Shown in pieces: positions 26,321 to 39,232 of a DNA stretch of 64,000 nt; the first letter of the stretch is position 1; each line of letters opens with the position of its first letter. The notes beneath the pieces were generated by a model. The model ran no database searches. It was not told the DNA's origin and was given only the letters and a program-made list of their open reading frames with translations. The DNA lies in contig CM072885.1 in NCBI GenBank assembly GCA_037013685.1, positions 27,441,442 to 27,505,441 on the forward strand, given 5' to 3'. This stretch comes from Acridotheres tristis. Lineage: Eukaryota > Chordata > Aves > Passeriformes > Sturnidae. A program made the position numbers and the translations under genes.

Positions 26321-29300
26321 ATGTTACCAGCTTCTGTGCTTGGCATCAGGTACCAAAACATCGTTCAAGATTTGAAATTAAAAATTATGGGGTTTCACTA
26401 CAGCAGTTTGCCAGGATTTGCCTATGAGATGGGAATTGGGAGTAGAAGAGTGCCTGTGTCAGGAGAGGAGCAGCTTTTGGTATCTAGACCCTGTATTACC
26501 TGTTAGGATTTATAAGCACTATCTTGACATTATGATAAGTTCAGGGCTTCACAAGGAATAAAATACACTTAAGCCTCTGACGAAGTAAGAAAAACTGGAA
26601 TTCTGAGAGACACAGTTGATTTCTTGGATAAAATGTATTGTTCAGAGCTCCATTCCTCCCTCCTCAATACACTGACACCCCAATTCCCATGTCTACTCAG
26701 TATTCAGTCTTGCCAGGTTCCTTTTGATCATATCCTGTTCTAGCAAGATGCTTGGTACACAATTTCAACTCCAGGTGTTTTGTGATAGCTGATTGTCAAG
26801 CCAATTGTTGGTCACTTCGTAATGGTGGCCAAGGGTTTTATGCACAGAAGCACAAATGGGACAGGACTGCTGTGGAACGCGTTTCGAGCTGCTTTATTAT
26901 TATTTTTCCTCCCAAGCATCAGTTTCATTACAAAGTTGGGACAGCGGGAAGATGCCAGCAGCTCACATCCTCAGCAGCAGCCGGAGAACATGATGTTACA
27001 ACGCACTTTGAAAGTTTTTTGACCAATCACAAAAGCAAAAACATATTGACAGTAGTTCTATCCAACCACTATAAGGACAAGTACCTTTGATTCAAACAAT
27101 GCTAGCTTTTTTTCGAATACAATACCTACTTGTAAGCCTTAAAATACAATGCACAGAGCTCCATTATTAAGCTTAGACCTTCCTAATATCTTGCTAGATA
27201 TACTTTTCTGTAGTTTAAAGATTTATTCTAGCCAAGCGTTAATACACAGACCATTGTTCTATTTGTCCTTCTTTTCTACATTTCATATAACTTTTCTGCT
27301 GACATACCTTATGCCTTCTGCTTAGCTCCAGTTGCAGTTTGCTATCTCTGAGGCCTGCTTTTTTCAGCTTTCCCAAAACCCTCTGATTTTAAGGATTCCC
27401 ACAACTTGTTCTCATAGTCTTTCTAATGTGTTTTCATTGACAAATTTTCTTTGTAAGAGCTTTATAAAATGATAATATTGTGCATAACTTGACATGTCAT
27501 TAAACATCAGAACATCTTTCACCATACAAGTCCTGAAGTCCATCGCTAAGCTCAGAAACCAGGGCAACTCCTAAGAGTTCAATGACTTTCGTAAGGAACA
27601 ATAAGTGGTAGGAAAGCAGCAAATGTTTGTAAGGAGTAACTTTTGTCTCTTACTTGTCTTCTGCTTCTTTTTTAGAATGAGATTGAAAACAGCAGCAACA
27701 GTAAGGAGACTGATCAGCTAAACTGAATATTGATTAGTTCCTAATGTGATAAAACTATATTTTCTCTGCTGCTGCAGTATTTTAATCATGTTTGTAGCTT
27801 TTCAAACTGAACAGGTCTTGGTTTTAACAACAGACTGATTTAAATGCTTTGGTATTATGATTTTGTCATGTGTGTTGTGTATTCTGCCCTCTCCCCTGGG
27901 CACTTCCCCCATTTTTGAAAGTATGCTTCTACTTTTCATAATGTCAAGAAAATGAGAGTTTCCAGTCTGGAAGCTTACTGCATCTCAATATTTGATCTGC
28001 AATTGCCCAAAGGTTAAACACTATAAGGGATGAGTGGTTAAACTGTTCACAAGTGCCTTGCAACTAATTGCTCCTTCATCTCTGTTCTGTATGTGTTTTG
28101 CAAAATAGTCTTATCCACAATTAGTATTTATTTATTGTTTGCAAGACATACTTGCAAACAAAAGGCTGTATTGTGCATACAGATAGATTGCAATGTGTAG
28201 CATTTAGCACTGTAAAGAAACTTCCAATTTCTGAAAGCAGTTAACTGCTGTGGACATACATTTACTTTTAAAACAAGACTGTTTTTTCTGTTCAGAGACA
28301 GGAATACTCATTTTCGTGTCACAGCATCATATTGCTCCTTGAAAGTGAGAAGAATGTATTACCTGTAAGCAAAGCTGATACAGACTTGACATTTAAGCAA
28401 GAGCAGGAAAGCTGGGGTTCCCTGCAAGCTTTCCTTTGGTTTTTGTTTTCTTTTCATTTCAACAACTTTTTGCAAGTATTTTCCTGTTTTGTAAAGTTTT
28501 ACTGTGAGGAGAACATTAGCATTCAAGAAGTCAGGTATGTCTTGAACTTGCTGTCAGGATCATGATGTGCCTCCAAACTGTTTTAGTTTCTGGGGAGGCA
28601 GCAGTTATTTCTAAAGACATTGTGTGCCTGATGTGAAACTCAGTGCTTATCCAGTAGTGGAAATACTGTCTCTGAGTATCGGTCAACTTGTTGACCCAAA
28701 CTTTGCAGTAGGGAGAGTGGGTGGATAGTGTTTGTGGAAGAAGACGTGCTTGCATCAAAGTCACAGTGTCTTTGCTTGGTTGGAACAAGACGTGGTTCCA
28801 TCTTGACTGGGTTTTCCCCGTGTGAACCCAGGACTGTCAACTGATGCAAAATTGGTCAGTTTATGATGAGATTCTCATGCAGAAAGTGGAAAATGTGTTT
28901 GAGCTTGACTGTTCTGAGACTGGATAGTAATCACAGTATTTTGGGTAATACAGGCTTCTTATTAAGGTTTTAAAAATTTGTTGGTGGAATAGCTGTTATT
29001 TCAGCTGCATTACTGATCAAAGGAAGGATACTTTGGCTGTTAAAAACTTGTACTGAGCTCTTAGTGCTGAGTTTTGCATGTCTGCAGCTCTTAGTGCAAA
29101 TCTGTTTTCTACAGGGCATGTGGGACAGATGGTTTGAGGTAGGCTTCTAGAGGGCAGGGGATTATATTGTGCAGTACTAGAGGGATGTATTTAGTGTGCA
29201 TCACTGTATCACTGTGGTACAAGCAAGCTTGACTTGCTTGTCAGAGACAAAGTCTTTCTTTTGTATTTATGTCATAGCACTTCTAATAATATATGCCATT

Positions 29301-29800
29301 TGAACAGACTGCCTGTAGCAGTAACAGCTTTGTAGATTTATAGCAGGTATTTTGTTTGTGCAAAGACTTGTAACTTGACAGAATGCACACTCTTAGCCAA
29401 CAGATTCATTATTTATAGCAGAGATGCTGGCAGGTAGAAAAGCAAATGGGGGTCTTATATTTCAGCTGGGAGGCATATCTGTTATCAACTTCATCCATGA
29501 AGTAGTCTCTTTAAAGAAGTATGTTATGTCTGGGGGTGAAATATGCTCATGGCAACATTGGTTCTTATTCACATAGTTCTGCGGAAAATGCTTGCTATGT
29601 CATGTCAGAGAATTAAGCAAGTATGCCTGTGTATATGTTTGTATCTCTGGAAGACAGATATTTTAATTCAGTCAGGACTTGCAACGCTGCTGGACTCTGG
29701 TTCTGTACATCTTGAATCATATTGTGAGATACAGATGGGGGCTTCTGTGCTTTGTTAATCTGGTCACTGTTTTCTTTTTTTGGTTTTGCTTTTTTCTTAG

Positions 29801-29969
29801 GGTAATAAATGCAGGGAAGAGCACACACAATGAAGATCAAGCCAGCTGTGAAGTCCTCTTTGTCAAGAAAAAAGCTGGAGGCAGTAATTCTACCCCAAAC
29901 AAGAACTCTTCAACAAAACGGAGGTCATCGCTGCCCAATGGAGAAGGTCTCCAGCTGAAAGACAATTCA
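29801..29969 (+). CDS. PPM1H: PPM1H exon 2 (internal coding exon)
   Basis: This 169-bp exon encodes 56 whole codons, starting VINAGKSTHNEDQASCEV and ending QLKDNS. The first base is taken as the third base of a Glu codon split with exon 1. The acceptor is a T-rich tract ending TTCTTAG at 29800, and the donor is GTAAGC from 29970. NEDQAS is the family's first conserved acidic motif, whose Glu and Asp help hold the catalytic metals. After it come a Lys-rich stretch, an Asn/Ser-rich linker and the basic KRRSSLPNGEG segment, all recognisable from human PPM1H. The linker is one residue longer than in human (a Thr before KRRSS). The open frame runs a little into the intron at both ends, but the splice sites and homology fix these limits. 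Skipping this exon would shift the frame. Confidence 0.95.
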
Positions 29970-30245
29970 GTAAGCAAACTCCTGTGGAGAAATACAAAAT
30001 AATATAAAATGATGTAAGAATATGGCACTAAAAGGTGTTTTCTGAATATTTAATATCTTTTCAGTTACCTCTTACTGATTCTCTCTGCTTAAATGCAGAA
30101 CATTTCACTATATTTTTCTTAGCTCTTCTACTTAATTTTTGCATTGAAAAATGCTCCTTGCACCTATGATATTTTAGTTTCAAGATGGGCAAGGAGGTGC
30201 TCCTGGATTTTTCTTTTTGTTTCATTTCTGAAATATAACGTTGAG

Positions 30246-30640
30246 AAATTTGAAGATGAAGAAAGGGCTGGAGCATGTCTGCTGTGAAGACAGGCTGTCA
30301 GGTGGGGCCGTTCAGCCTAAAGAAGGGAGGCCTCCAGGGAGTCCTTAGATTGGCCATCCAGTACCTAATTGGAGAGGGGCTTTCACAAGGACCTGTAGTG
30401 ACAGGAGAGGGAGTAAGGATTTCGAGCTAATAGAGGGCTTAGATTAGATATTAGGCAGAAATTCTTCACTGTGAGGATGGTGAGGCACTGAAACAGGTTG
30501 CCCAGAGAAGTTTGGCCAGGTTGGATGAGACTTTGAGCATCCTGGTTTAGTGGAACGTGTTCCTGCCCATGGTAGAGGGGTTGAAACCAGATCATCTTTT
30601 AGGTCTCTTTCATCCCAAACCATTCTATGGTTCTGTAATT
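30246..30640 (+). mobile_element. CR1 LINE 3' fragment
   Basis: About 395 bases match the avian CR1 3' region: GGGCTGGAGCATG, GACAGGCTGTCAGG, GTTCAGCCTAAAGAAGG, AGATTAGATATTAGGCAG, AATTCTTCACTGTGAGGATG, GGCACTGAAACAGGTTGCCC and CCCAAACCATTCTATGG. It ends with the short terminal repeats ATTCTATGGTTCTGTAATT. It is 5'-truncated and diverged. It lies 277 bp downstream of exon 2 in sense orientation. Confidence 0.9.
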
Positions 30641-31254
30641 TACACAGATGTCTCATGGTGCCACAAAAACACAGGTCAACCTCCATCTGCTCTTTCTCAG
30701 TTTCTGCACTGTCTTGAGGACACATTTGCACATGGAGCTCTTTGGACACTGCATTGGCAGCTGTTCTAGCCGTGCCTACACAGGGGTCAGGTAAAGACCT
30801 ATATGAACCTATAGGCTGTTAAAACGTGTCTTATATCTAAGCCACTAAACCACGTCTTCAGCCAATGTTGGAAAGACACTGTGTTCTCTAATTTAATCAA
30901 CTACTAAAGCAAGATAATCTTCTGATTTATGCAGGTAGAGTAAGGTCATCCAGCGCACGGAATTCAGTGATAGCTTCTCTCATTTGTGTGGAGTATGTCG
31001 TACACTTGTCTGCTGGCAATTGTCCACTGTTTTTCATCTATCTTGTTTCTTGACCGGCTAATTACTTTATCTGCTCTTCAGGCATGAGCTCAGCCTCCAG
31101 CAGGGATTGATAATGTGTGTTCAATTCCAGCATTTCACTGTGTAATACTAAATGCCCTGTCTGAATGTTGGAGTTAGACAACGTAGATATGCTGCATTCC
31201 TGCTAGAGAATGCAGGTTGTCACTAAGTGATAATTAGTTTTTCAGTGAAATACA

Positions 31255-31370
31255 AGTAGCCTTTTTTGGTAGTTTTGGGGTTTTTTTGTTTTGGTTTTGG
31301 CATTTGGTTTGTTGTATGTTCTGTTTTTTGTTTGGTTTGGGTTTTTTTGTTAGTTGGGGTGTGTATGTGC
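31255..31370. repeat. GT-rich low-complexity tract
   Basis: About 115 bases of TTTTGG, GGTTTTTTTG and TTTGGTTTG units. It is the longest of the three GT-rich tracts. Confidence 0.75.
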
Positions 31371-34300
31371 ATTTTAAATCAGGTTGTGATTAGCGGTCTG
31401 CTTTAGTCTCTCTCCCAAAATTCCATGGCTTGGTACACCTGATGGCTGCAGGGCTCATTGGGGTCCTGAGAAACAAGCACTCCTCTTGCATTGTGTCCCT
31501 CCCACCCTTTTGCTCCTCCAGTTCTTCATACTGAAGTGTTTCATACTTCATTATTGCTGCAACATTTTCAAACTGACAGATTCTCAGGGTTTGCAAATTG
31601 TCCTGTTCATTCCTCTTTAAAATCTTTCTTTAAATCGTGTTTCCATTCCTGTGTGCCAATATTCCTCATTGCATTCAGACAGTCATGATTTCTTTTTTCA
31701 AGTACATTTTTGCAAACTCCTGGACAAAGAATTGTGCCTAGAACTTGCTGGGACTAGGAGTTCTACAGACAGTCATGCCAAGCAAAACAGGATTTGTTTT
31801 AATTAGCTGTGTTTTTTAGTCTTTCCTAGAAAGTCGTGCAACTGCCTGCTGTTGGTTCAGGAAGGTGCTTGGTTTCAGGAGTGTATTTAACTTTTGTATG
31901 CATTATTTGTATTTAATGTAGCAAGCATTTCGCCACAGTACTTGTATATAGAAAACACAAGACAACCACCAGTGTCCTTGGTCCAGGTGATGGGTTTGTT
32001 TGACACTAAGATTATCACTGTGCCATGCACACAGGCACACTGCAAAGGCCCCTGTGCACACAGAAGCTTGGGTACACACATCTTGATGCTGTGCAGAGAT
32101 AGAAGATTTGGACTCATAACACATTAAAGTTCCAGACCTACCATATGAGATACATGGTCAGGGGCCGCTGCGTCGCGGATGTGGGTGAATGTCACTGTGC
32201 TGAATTTGCCTGTTTTTGCATATTTTTGGGGCTTGCATGGGACATAAAAATCTTTGAAGCATTGTTTCACAAAGCCTGATTAACTTCTAGTATCAAAAGC
32301 TTCTCAGGAGCAAAAGCCATGGTTAATCACCTTCTTCAGAAGGAACTTTTTTCAAACATTACATAGTTAGTAAGATAAGATTGCATTAAAAATACAAGGA
32401 TCTAACATAGTTTTGTTACTGGAAAAGCATTTTAACTAACCTTGATGTTATCCATTGTTACAGTTATTGTACTGTTATGGTAATGTAATGATAGGGTAAA
32501 TAAATGCATGTTTTTAAAAGCTGTTCTTTTTATCCATTTGATATTTCATGGTTGTCACTAAATATATCCTCAGTAAATACCTACTTACACAGAGTTTATG
32601 AGAAGTATCTCATGGAACGTTCTGATTTTTCTTTCTCTCTTCGCTAGTGTATTTCCTAGTTTGATTCTGTATCTTTCATCTTGATTTTGGAAGAAACAGC
32701 CACTCCCTTTCAAGTTTATTGAGAGAAACACTTTTATTTCAAATCTTCTGTTCATAAATTCTATTTCTAACATATTTTGACCGGAAAGGACCATAACATC
32801 TTAAGTCAGGAGCCAGCTGATCCATATAGTAGAGTGTACTGTTTTCTAGTTACTTGTCATCTTGTTCTTTATCTGTTCTCTTCTTATCTATAGATTTACT
32901 TCTGTTTTCTGCATGACACTGGAATAAGTGCTGTCACATTCATTATTTAGTTGTGGAAAACCTATTCTACCATATTATTAGACCACAGCTTGTGTATTTA
33001 AATTTGTAATATATTTTCCCCAAACAGGCAGCACATTCCTGGAGAAAGTTTTCTACTAGAGGGCAGTCTTACACTCGCAGTTAGTAGGAATTTTTCCCTG
33101 CTACATCTTTTGTTGGTTGAATATATCTAAAAAGGGGGAGGGTAAAAGTACATTTCTATATTGCGTCTTTTTTTTTTTTTCTTATTTTTATACTGGGAGG
33201 TACAATACTCCTCACACAGCACTGATGTCAAATATTTTTTAAGGAGTACATGTGTTTGATGTTAAATGTGATGAGGGTGCAAATTAATTTGTATGGATGA
33301 GATTTAGAAATACTGGCTTTATACACTACAGTGAACAATAGAATATCATCCCAGGAAATATTTAGTAAGAAAGCCAGAGGCTAAATAGTGTAAATGCTTC
33401 ATAGGGAAGTCCCACTGCAACACACAATCTGAAATTATCTCTATGTTGTGAAGCACCTTGCAGAAATACTGAAGGAAAAAGGAATGAAGGAAGAAGTTAA
33501 TTGGAAGGACCACAAGGGAAATAGGCACTGAAATTTAAACTTTACGTAACAGAGTCCTTTTCATCATCCTCAGATTTTTCTTTTTTTCCACAGACTCTTT
33601 GAGAATGGCACATGCCATCTTTGTTTTCTCCTGCTTTTTGGGAAGTTGGTGGAACATCAGCTACATCTGAGACTGAGATTGTTATTTAATGCTAACCCCA
33701 TCAATCCAGCCCTGTGCTTTGACAAAGCAGCATAAGGGAGTTGGAGATCCACGTGTTGTCCACACACAAGCTGGATGCCACTGTTACGATCTTGACTCTC
33801 CATATGGACCTCCAGGAGTGGAAAGGACGAGGTGGTAGGCCAGAAATGCAGAAATGGAGAAGTGAACATTTCTTTAACCCCAACACATAAACAAATCCTG
33901 GGAAGTCTATTAAATAGCATACACATCATTTTCTTCTTGAAAGAGTGGGTAATAAAATGAGCAGAGCAGTGAAAGTAAAGACTTGAAATTCAACCCTAAG
34001 TTAATTCTCTCCCTTTCCCCCCATCCCACTCCATTGCTGCTTGATAAATGGTATTTCCTGTCTGACCCCATTCAAGAACATTCATGTTAAATTGCACATC
34101 TTTTCCATTTGTACTATTCTTAAATGCCTTTAACTACAGAGTACCTTCATGATGAATGCTGAAAACCATCAGCAAGTGAAATGAAAATCCTGTGCCAGGA
34201 TATTGTCATAGTGACAATCAGGCTGCAGGACTTAATGTGATGCATTATTAATTGTCATTGTAATGTGAGGATACATAATTACTAATTCTGCAATTTTCTT

Positions 34301-35007
34301 TGCTGTAGATCTGGGATGGTGTATGTTTTGTATGGAACAAGGCTGGTAGCCTACCACAGGCAGCTGAACATACTGGTAACATGAGGAGGCTTTTCTCTGA
34401 GGATTAGGGTGGCGATTGCTGGCCCAGTTCAGATTTTATGAGAACTCAAGTTGCACTCTTAAGTGTTTTGTGACTATAGTTCATATCTAATATGATGACA
34501 ATAGTCAGGGTAGGTTGTAGATCCCAGAGTAAATCTTTAGTGGCAACATGATTTATTTGCCTGTTTGGAATTAACTCCATAAAAACAATCTGAAGGTTTG
34601 CAATGTAAGACTGCTGTCTAGCTTATATGACAAGTGTGTCCCAAATTGATCACTAGGTATTGCTAGAGTTTTTATCTTTTTATTTTTTTCATATAATTGA
34701 GCTCAAATTATGTGTGTGTGTATATATGCAATTTCTTTCATTATTTCTTATCCGTTACTTGACGCAAAACTTTGCGTGTCTTAATTATATTTTACAATTG
34801 CAAAACCCAGGAGACTCCTGAACCTTCCTGAAAGCTAGGTCAGCAGTTGAGGAGCCTGAAGCTTATTAAATTTCCTAGTACATTCTGGAAATTCATTGTA
34901 AGGTCGGTGCAGTGAAGGGTTTCTTTTCATGTTTCTGGCAGTTATTCAGCCTGTCATTAGGTCAGAATCTTTTGAATGAAAATCTAAAATAAATCACTGT
35001 GATGACT

Positions 35008-35394
35008 TATGGTTACTGTGCTGCAGAGAGAGAGAAAAGACAGCAACACACACAGACCTCTTTTTGGAAAAAAAGGCCAACTTTATTGTACGGACAACCC
35101 CTATTTAAAGTGTGTTACATGCACTAGGACAGGACAGTAGTTCATTGGACAACTGGGAAAAACATCCTTGGGACAGCATGTCCGGATGTCCCACGGGAAA
35201 GACACCAGGTGTTAATCTTTATTATGAATTCCGTTCTGTTTTTCACCATGTTATCACTCTGGGAGACTTCCTCCCTGACTGAAGCTGTAGTCAGCTTGTC
35301 AGCCTGGGAATGGACCTGAGACACAGGAGAAATCCAGGCCTGAAAAGAATTGCCAAGCTGTAATTCCCTAGCTCTCTAAATGTGTGTGTCCACA
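35008..35394 (-). mobile_element. Solo LTR, family 2 copy a (387 bp, antisense)
   Basis: This is a close copy of 60340-60728 in the same orientation. The plus-strand left end is TATGGTTACTG (TG mutated to TA) and the right end is GTGTGTCCACA. Flanks ATGACT (35002-35007) and GTGACT (35395-35400) match at five of six positions, consistent with a 6-bp duplication carrying one change. A 6-bp duplication suits the betaretrovirus-like ERVK class. On the minus strand a TTTAAATA box (plus 35102-35109) is followed by AATAAA (plus 35082-35087), which sets the orientation. No retroviral genes adjoin it. Confidence 0.88.
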
Positions 35395-37330
35395 GTGACT
35401 AACCACACTCTTATTTGAGGATTCTGTCCAGATAAAAGAAGAAATGAAGACTGGTGTTTGAAAGACTACTTTTGGCAGAATACTGCCAGTGCTAGTAAAA
35501 ATAGATGTCTTGTTTTCTGAGTTTGCAGAATGTCAGTTCATTTTGGGAAGAAGTTAAAGCTCTCAAATGTAAGAGAGCAAACAGCAATGCATATGCACAC
35601 CAAAGCAGGTAATCACTTGGTGGCTGCAGAGGTCATCTCAGCTGTGTGAGGAAAAGCAAGGACCATTTTGCCTCATCTGCTTGCCCTGACTGCTGGCCCT
35701 TGTTTGTTCGCTGAGTCACTATTTTAATTGCATCATATTTTTAATTCTCATTGAATTGGTGTGCTTTTGGGGAATTAAGTTCTTTCAAATAGAGAAGCTG
35801 TTTTTATTCTCAGAGTGGGGAAAAAGAGTTTGTTTTTTCTTCCTTTTTTAGACAGCTAATAGGTTATCTGTGGTTTTCCTCTTTGCTAGTTCAAAAGTAA
35901 GTGAAGCTTTGTAGGAATCCACAGTTTTTCAAGACTAATATTTAGGTTACAGTAATTCCTGCAGATTCCAACTGAAGTTAAGGCCCTAGAGCATCTCACA
36001 CAGAATGTCTGTGTGAGAGCAGCATTATGGTAGTCATCTCCCCTGAGTGCTTAAAACACAGACTTTACCGTTATCTGGGGTGCTTCTGCTGTTGCTAGGG
36101 AGAAATAAATCTACTTTGGAATGAGATGAGCATAGTCTGAAAATGCAGCAGTTTTTCTGTCTGCCCAACATAAGGGCAATTTAGAGAGCTATCTTGGAGG
36201 TGTACAGTGTAGATGTCTGAACTTGGCTGAGCTGGTAGCAATATCCTCTTTGTTCGAGAATTACTACTCCAAAAAGGACAAGATCAGTGGACCACCACAG
36301 TTGATGTGGCTATGCCATAGTGACATGTGTCAGTGAGAGTCTGAGAATACAGCTCAGGTCCATGTGAACTTTGCTGTCCAAATTTGTGCTGCCCATTGGC
36401 TTAGAAGAAATAAGTGGTAACATTTCAATTTCCATTTTTTCAGGGGCTATTTTCGTCTTTTTTAATGCGTCCCTGTCTCATCTTTATTTAACTCCTAAAC
36501 TCACATGAGGCTTGATCAATGTAAGACATATCCAGAGTTGAGATCATAATAATGAGAGTAAATTGTGTTAATAATTGCATTCCTTTACCTTCTGAAAAGC
36601 TGTAACACAGACTTTGCTGGGGCGTTTGCTTTGGAGAACTCATGAAAATGGAGTGGGTCAAACTTGTTCTTAATTTTAAGTTTCTGTTCCATTTTGGGGG
36701 CAGGGGGAGAACAATGACAAAATATCTTCTTCCTTTTGGTGGAAGATAAAATATTTCAATTTCAATCAGAGTTGAAATACCTTGGGGACTTTTCCCCCCA
36801 AAGAGTAGCACCTTTAAAAGACATGAGGACGAAAACTGTGGAAGCATTATCCCTGGTGCATCATAACATGGATTTTGGTCAGGGAGACAAACACTTAATT
36901 GAAGAATGGGAGCAGAAGAGGTTTCATATACAAATCTCAGAAGGCACAGTGTTGTCATTTTTAATAAATAGTTTCAGTTTTCAGCTGAAATACTTTCACT
37001 TTGGAGAACTTGTTTCTGTTGGCAAAATACTTTACATTTTACATGAATAGCGATCTGTTTTTACAAGCAAGTTTTTAAATTGCTAATCCTGTTAGCTGTT
37101 AAAAATTACTTACGCAGAATTTTGCAGCCAATTGCTGTGTGAACTTGGAGGGATTCTGAGCCCAGAGCAAGGTAGTACAACTGCCAGTTCTGCATTTCAG
37201 AACGAATGTTACCTCTGGGAAAGTTATCCGTGTTTCACCTGCTGCCTCTGTGCCACCAGTCACCTCACTCACAACTGTGTAACAGTGACCGTCTCTTTTC
37301 CTTCCCTTTCTCCCCCTCTTGCTTCTCCAG

Positions 37331-37675
37331 GACACAGATGGGATCAACCTGTGCTACTGGTCCCTCTTTGATGGACACGCTGGGTCAGGGGCAGCTGTGG
37401 TTGCTTCCAAACTGCTGCAGCACCATATTCTGGAGCAGCTGCAGGAGATTGTGGACATCCTGAGAAACACAGCCATCCTCCCACCCACCTGCCTGGGAGA
37501 GGAGCCTGACAACCCATCTACCAACAGCAGGACACTGACACGGGCAGCCTCCCTGCGCGGTGGTGTGGGAGCCCCAGGCTCGCCTAGCACGCCTCCAACA
37601 CGCTTCTTCACTGAGAAGAAGATCCCACATGAGTGCCTGGTTATTGGGGCCATAGAAAGTGCATTCAAGGAAATG
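37331..37675 (+). CDS. PPM1H: PPM1H exon 3 (DGH metal-binding motif and insert)
   Basis: This 345-bp, 115-codon exon begins DTDGINLCYWSLFDGHAG and ends ESAFKEM. The acceptor is CTTCTCCAG at 37330 and the donor GTATGT from 37676. FDGHAGSGAA is the PP2C metal-binding motif; the His matches human His153, whose change to Asp is known to inactivate the enzyme. Next come a helix of QHHILEQLQEIVDIL type and a Ser/Thr/Pro-rich region (TRAASLRGGVGAPGSPSTPP) typical of PPM1H and lacking in minimal PP2C enzymes. The final FTEKKIPHECLVIGA is nearly identical to human. The first eight residues are the least conserved (human ESEGVSCH). Both flanking introns are phase 0, so skipping would stay in frame but remove the metal site. 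The exon is richer in G+C than the surrounding introns. Confidence 0.97.
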
Positions 37676-38427
37676 GTATGTATACCTCAGGGCTCTTAAG
37701 TCCTTGTTATTTACATTGAGTCACATGACCCGGAGACAATGAAGATGTAGATTTCTAATTTTTTTTCTTTTCCTTTCATTGCTTTAACACTATCTGAGTG
37801 CGAACAGAAATGTTTAAGAGCCTCGACAGCTAACCAGGTACAGCTCTGTGAGGCAGGAGCCATATCTTAACTCCCAGGTAGCACTGTGGCAATGGTTATG
37901 AACTACTTGAATTTTCGATGTGATACTCTTGTTTTTAATTTTCTTCTCCCCCTCCTTTTATAAGATAAAGATCAGTATTACCTTAAAGTGGAGATTTCAG
38001 CACTGGCAGTTGTTACCAGGCTGAATATATGGGTATGCACTTTATAAAGCCTCCTTGCCCTACCAGTGCAGCAGCAAAGGCTGCTTGGTCCAATGACCCA
38101 TATTTCACACTGGTGTTGGAGTAGTGACTGTAGTATCTGCAGCTCTTCACTGAGGCAGATTTTGTGGGTGAGTGGGGCATGAAGTTCATTCCTACTGCCC
38201 ACTTGACTTGTGTACAACCTGAATAACTGTCAGGAAATCATGACCCTATGGGAACAGAATATCTATCTATTTCCCTATGTAAGCTGATTTTTTCTCTTCT
38301 GTAATTGATGTAGTTCCTCTTCCTCCTTCACTTCTCCACATTACTGAAAGACATTCTTGTCATACAGAGCAAAGGTTTGGCCTGCTAGCAAGTACATGTG
38401 GATCAGGTCTTGGGAGGTCTGATGCTA

Positions 38428-38458
38428 TTCTTTTTTTCTTTTTTTTTCCTTTTTTTTT

Positions 38459-38490
<32 letters not shown>

Positions 38491-38506
38491 CTTTTCTTTT
38501 TTTTTT
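38428..38506. repeat. Polypyrimidine tract (T8-10 C)n
   Basis: About 79 bases consist only of T and C, mostly runs of 7-10 Ts separated by single Cs (a few CC). It is a mononucleotide-like minisatellite 750 bp after exon 3. Its length is likely to vary between individuals and to suffer sequencing error. Confidence 0.9.
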
Positions 38507-39232
38507 AAATTTTGTTGCTGTAGTTTTCAGAAAAGCCTCTTATTTGAAAAGGACTGTGAACTATTCAGTGTATCCCAGGTTTTATTTGTTGTCTGAAAAG
38601 AAATATCTGATCATTGTTTTTCCTGATGTATGTGAATTTTGTCCAGAACATGCATTTAATTAGAGACTACAATTGTTATTACTTCACTTTGAGTTCTGAA
38701 TAACAATTATCTTTTGCTGGACTGTTCTTTCTTCCCAAGGAAGTGCAGGCAAGCAGGCCCACCAGCTGGGTTTGGACTTTCAGGTGGGCAGGTCCAGGAG
38801 CAGCATTCACAGCTATGACTTAGGCATACTTCAGTGGGGGTTGTGCGGGCAGATTTATGCATGGTGGATAGTGGGCTCAGTTTCTGCTAGATGAAAAGAA
38901 AGATGAGGCATGAAAATCTGTCAGTTTAGCACACCTTTTCAGAAAGGGAGGACTAGATTGCTCCCTTCTTTGTTGAGAAATGAGGGAGAAGATGACCATG
39001 CCCATCCACTGCACCCTAGTGGAATTCAGAGCATGCTTAATAGGAACACCAATTTCATGCTTCAGTTGGTGTAATTTTGAGGCCAGAAGAGTGGCAGGCT
39101 CTGAGAGTGTGATGTGATTCTCTCCTGTTGAAAATGTCTCCAAGTGCAGGCAAGATGAGAAGTGGAGTTTCATGCGACTGGGCAGTAAAAGTAACAGAGT
39201 ATAGAGGGGCTGTTTCAAGTACTCTACGTCTC

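Larger units (their letters stand above)
1..29800 (+). other. PPM1H: PPM1H intron 1 (3' part)
   Basis: AT-rich intronic sequence ends at the exon 2 acceptor. It holds an old LTR (about 13738-14280), a short CR1 tail (18770-18868), two well-bounded solo LTRs (20953-21675 and 23743-24359) and low-complexity tracts (15850-15875, 17107-17163, 25180-25255). From 1 to about 13700 I recognise no gene, RNA gene or repeat family, only small A-, T- and GT-rich runs. Open frames here are short, lack splice context and resemble no protein I know. Conserved enhancers could be present, but a single sequence cannot show them. Confidence 0.85.
29970..37330 (+). other. PPM1H: PPM1H intron 2
   Basis: This 7,361-bp phase-0 intron lies between GTAAGC and CTTCTCCAG. 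It holds a CR1 fragment 277 bp after exon 2 (30246-30640), a GT-rich tract (31255-31370), a small CpG cluster near 32160-32180, a T16 run near 33170-33185 and a solo LTR (35008-35394). No coding exon or RNA gene is recognised in the rest. Confidence 0.9.

Noticed and set aside
36488..36958. 156-codon minus-strand frame near exon 3
   Set aside because: No recognisable domain, no repeats, and no splice-site pattern or neighbouring exon on that strand.
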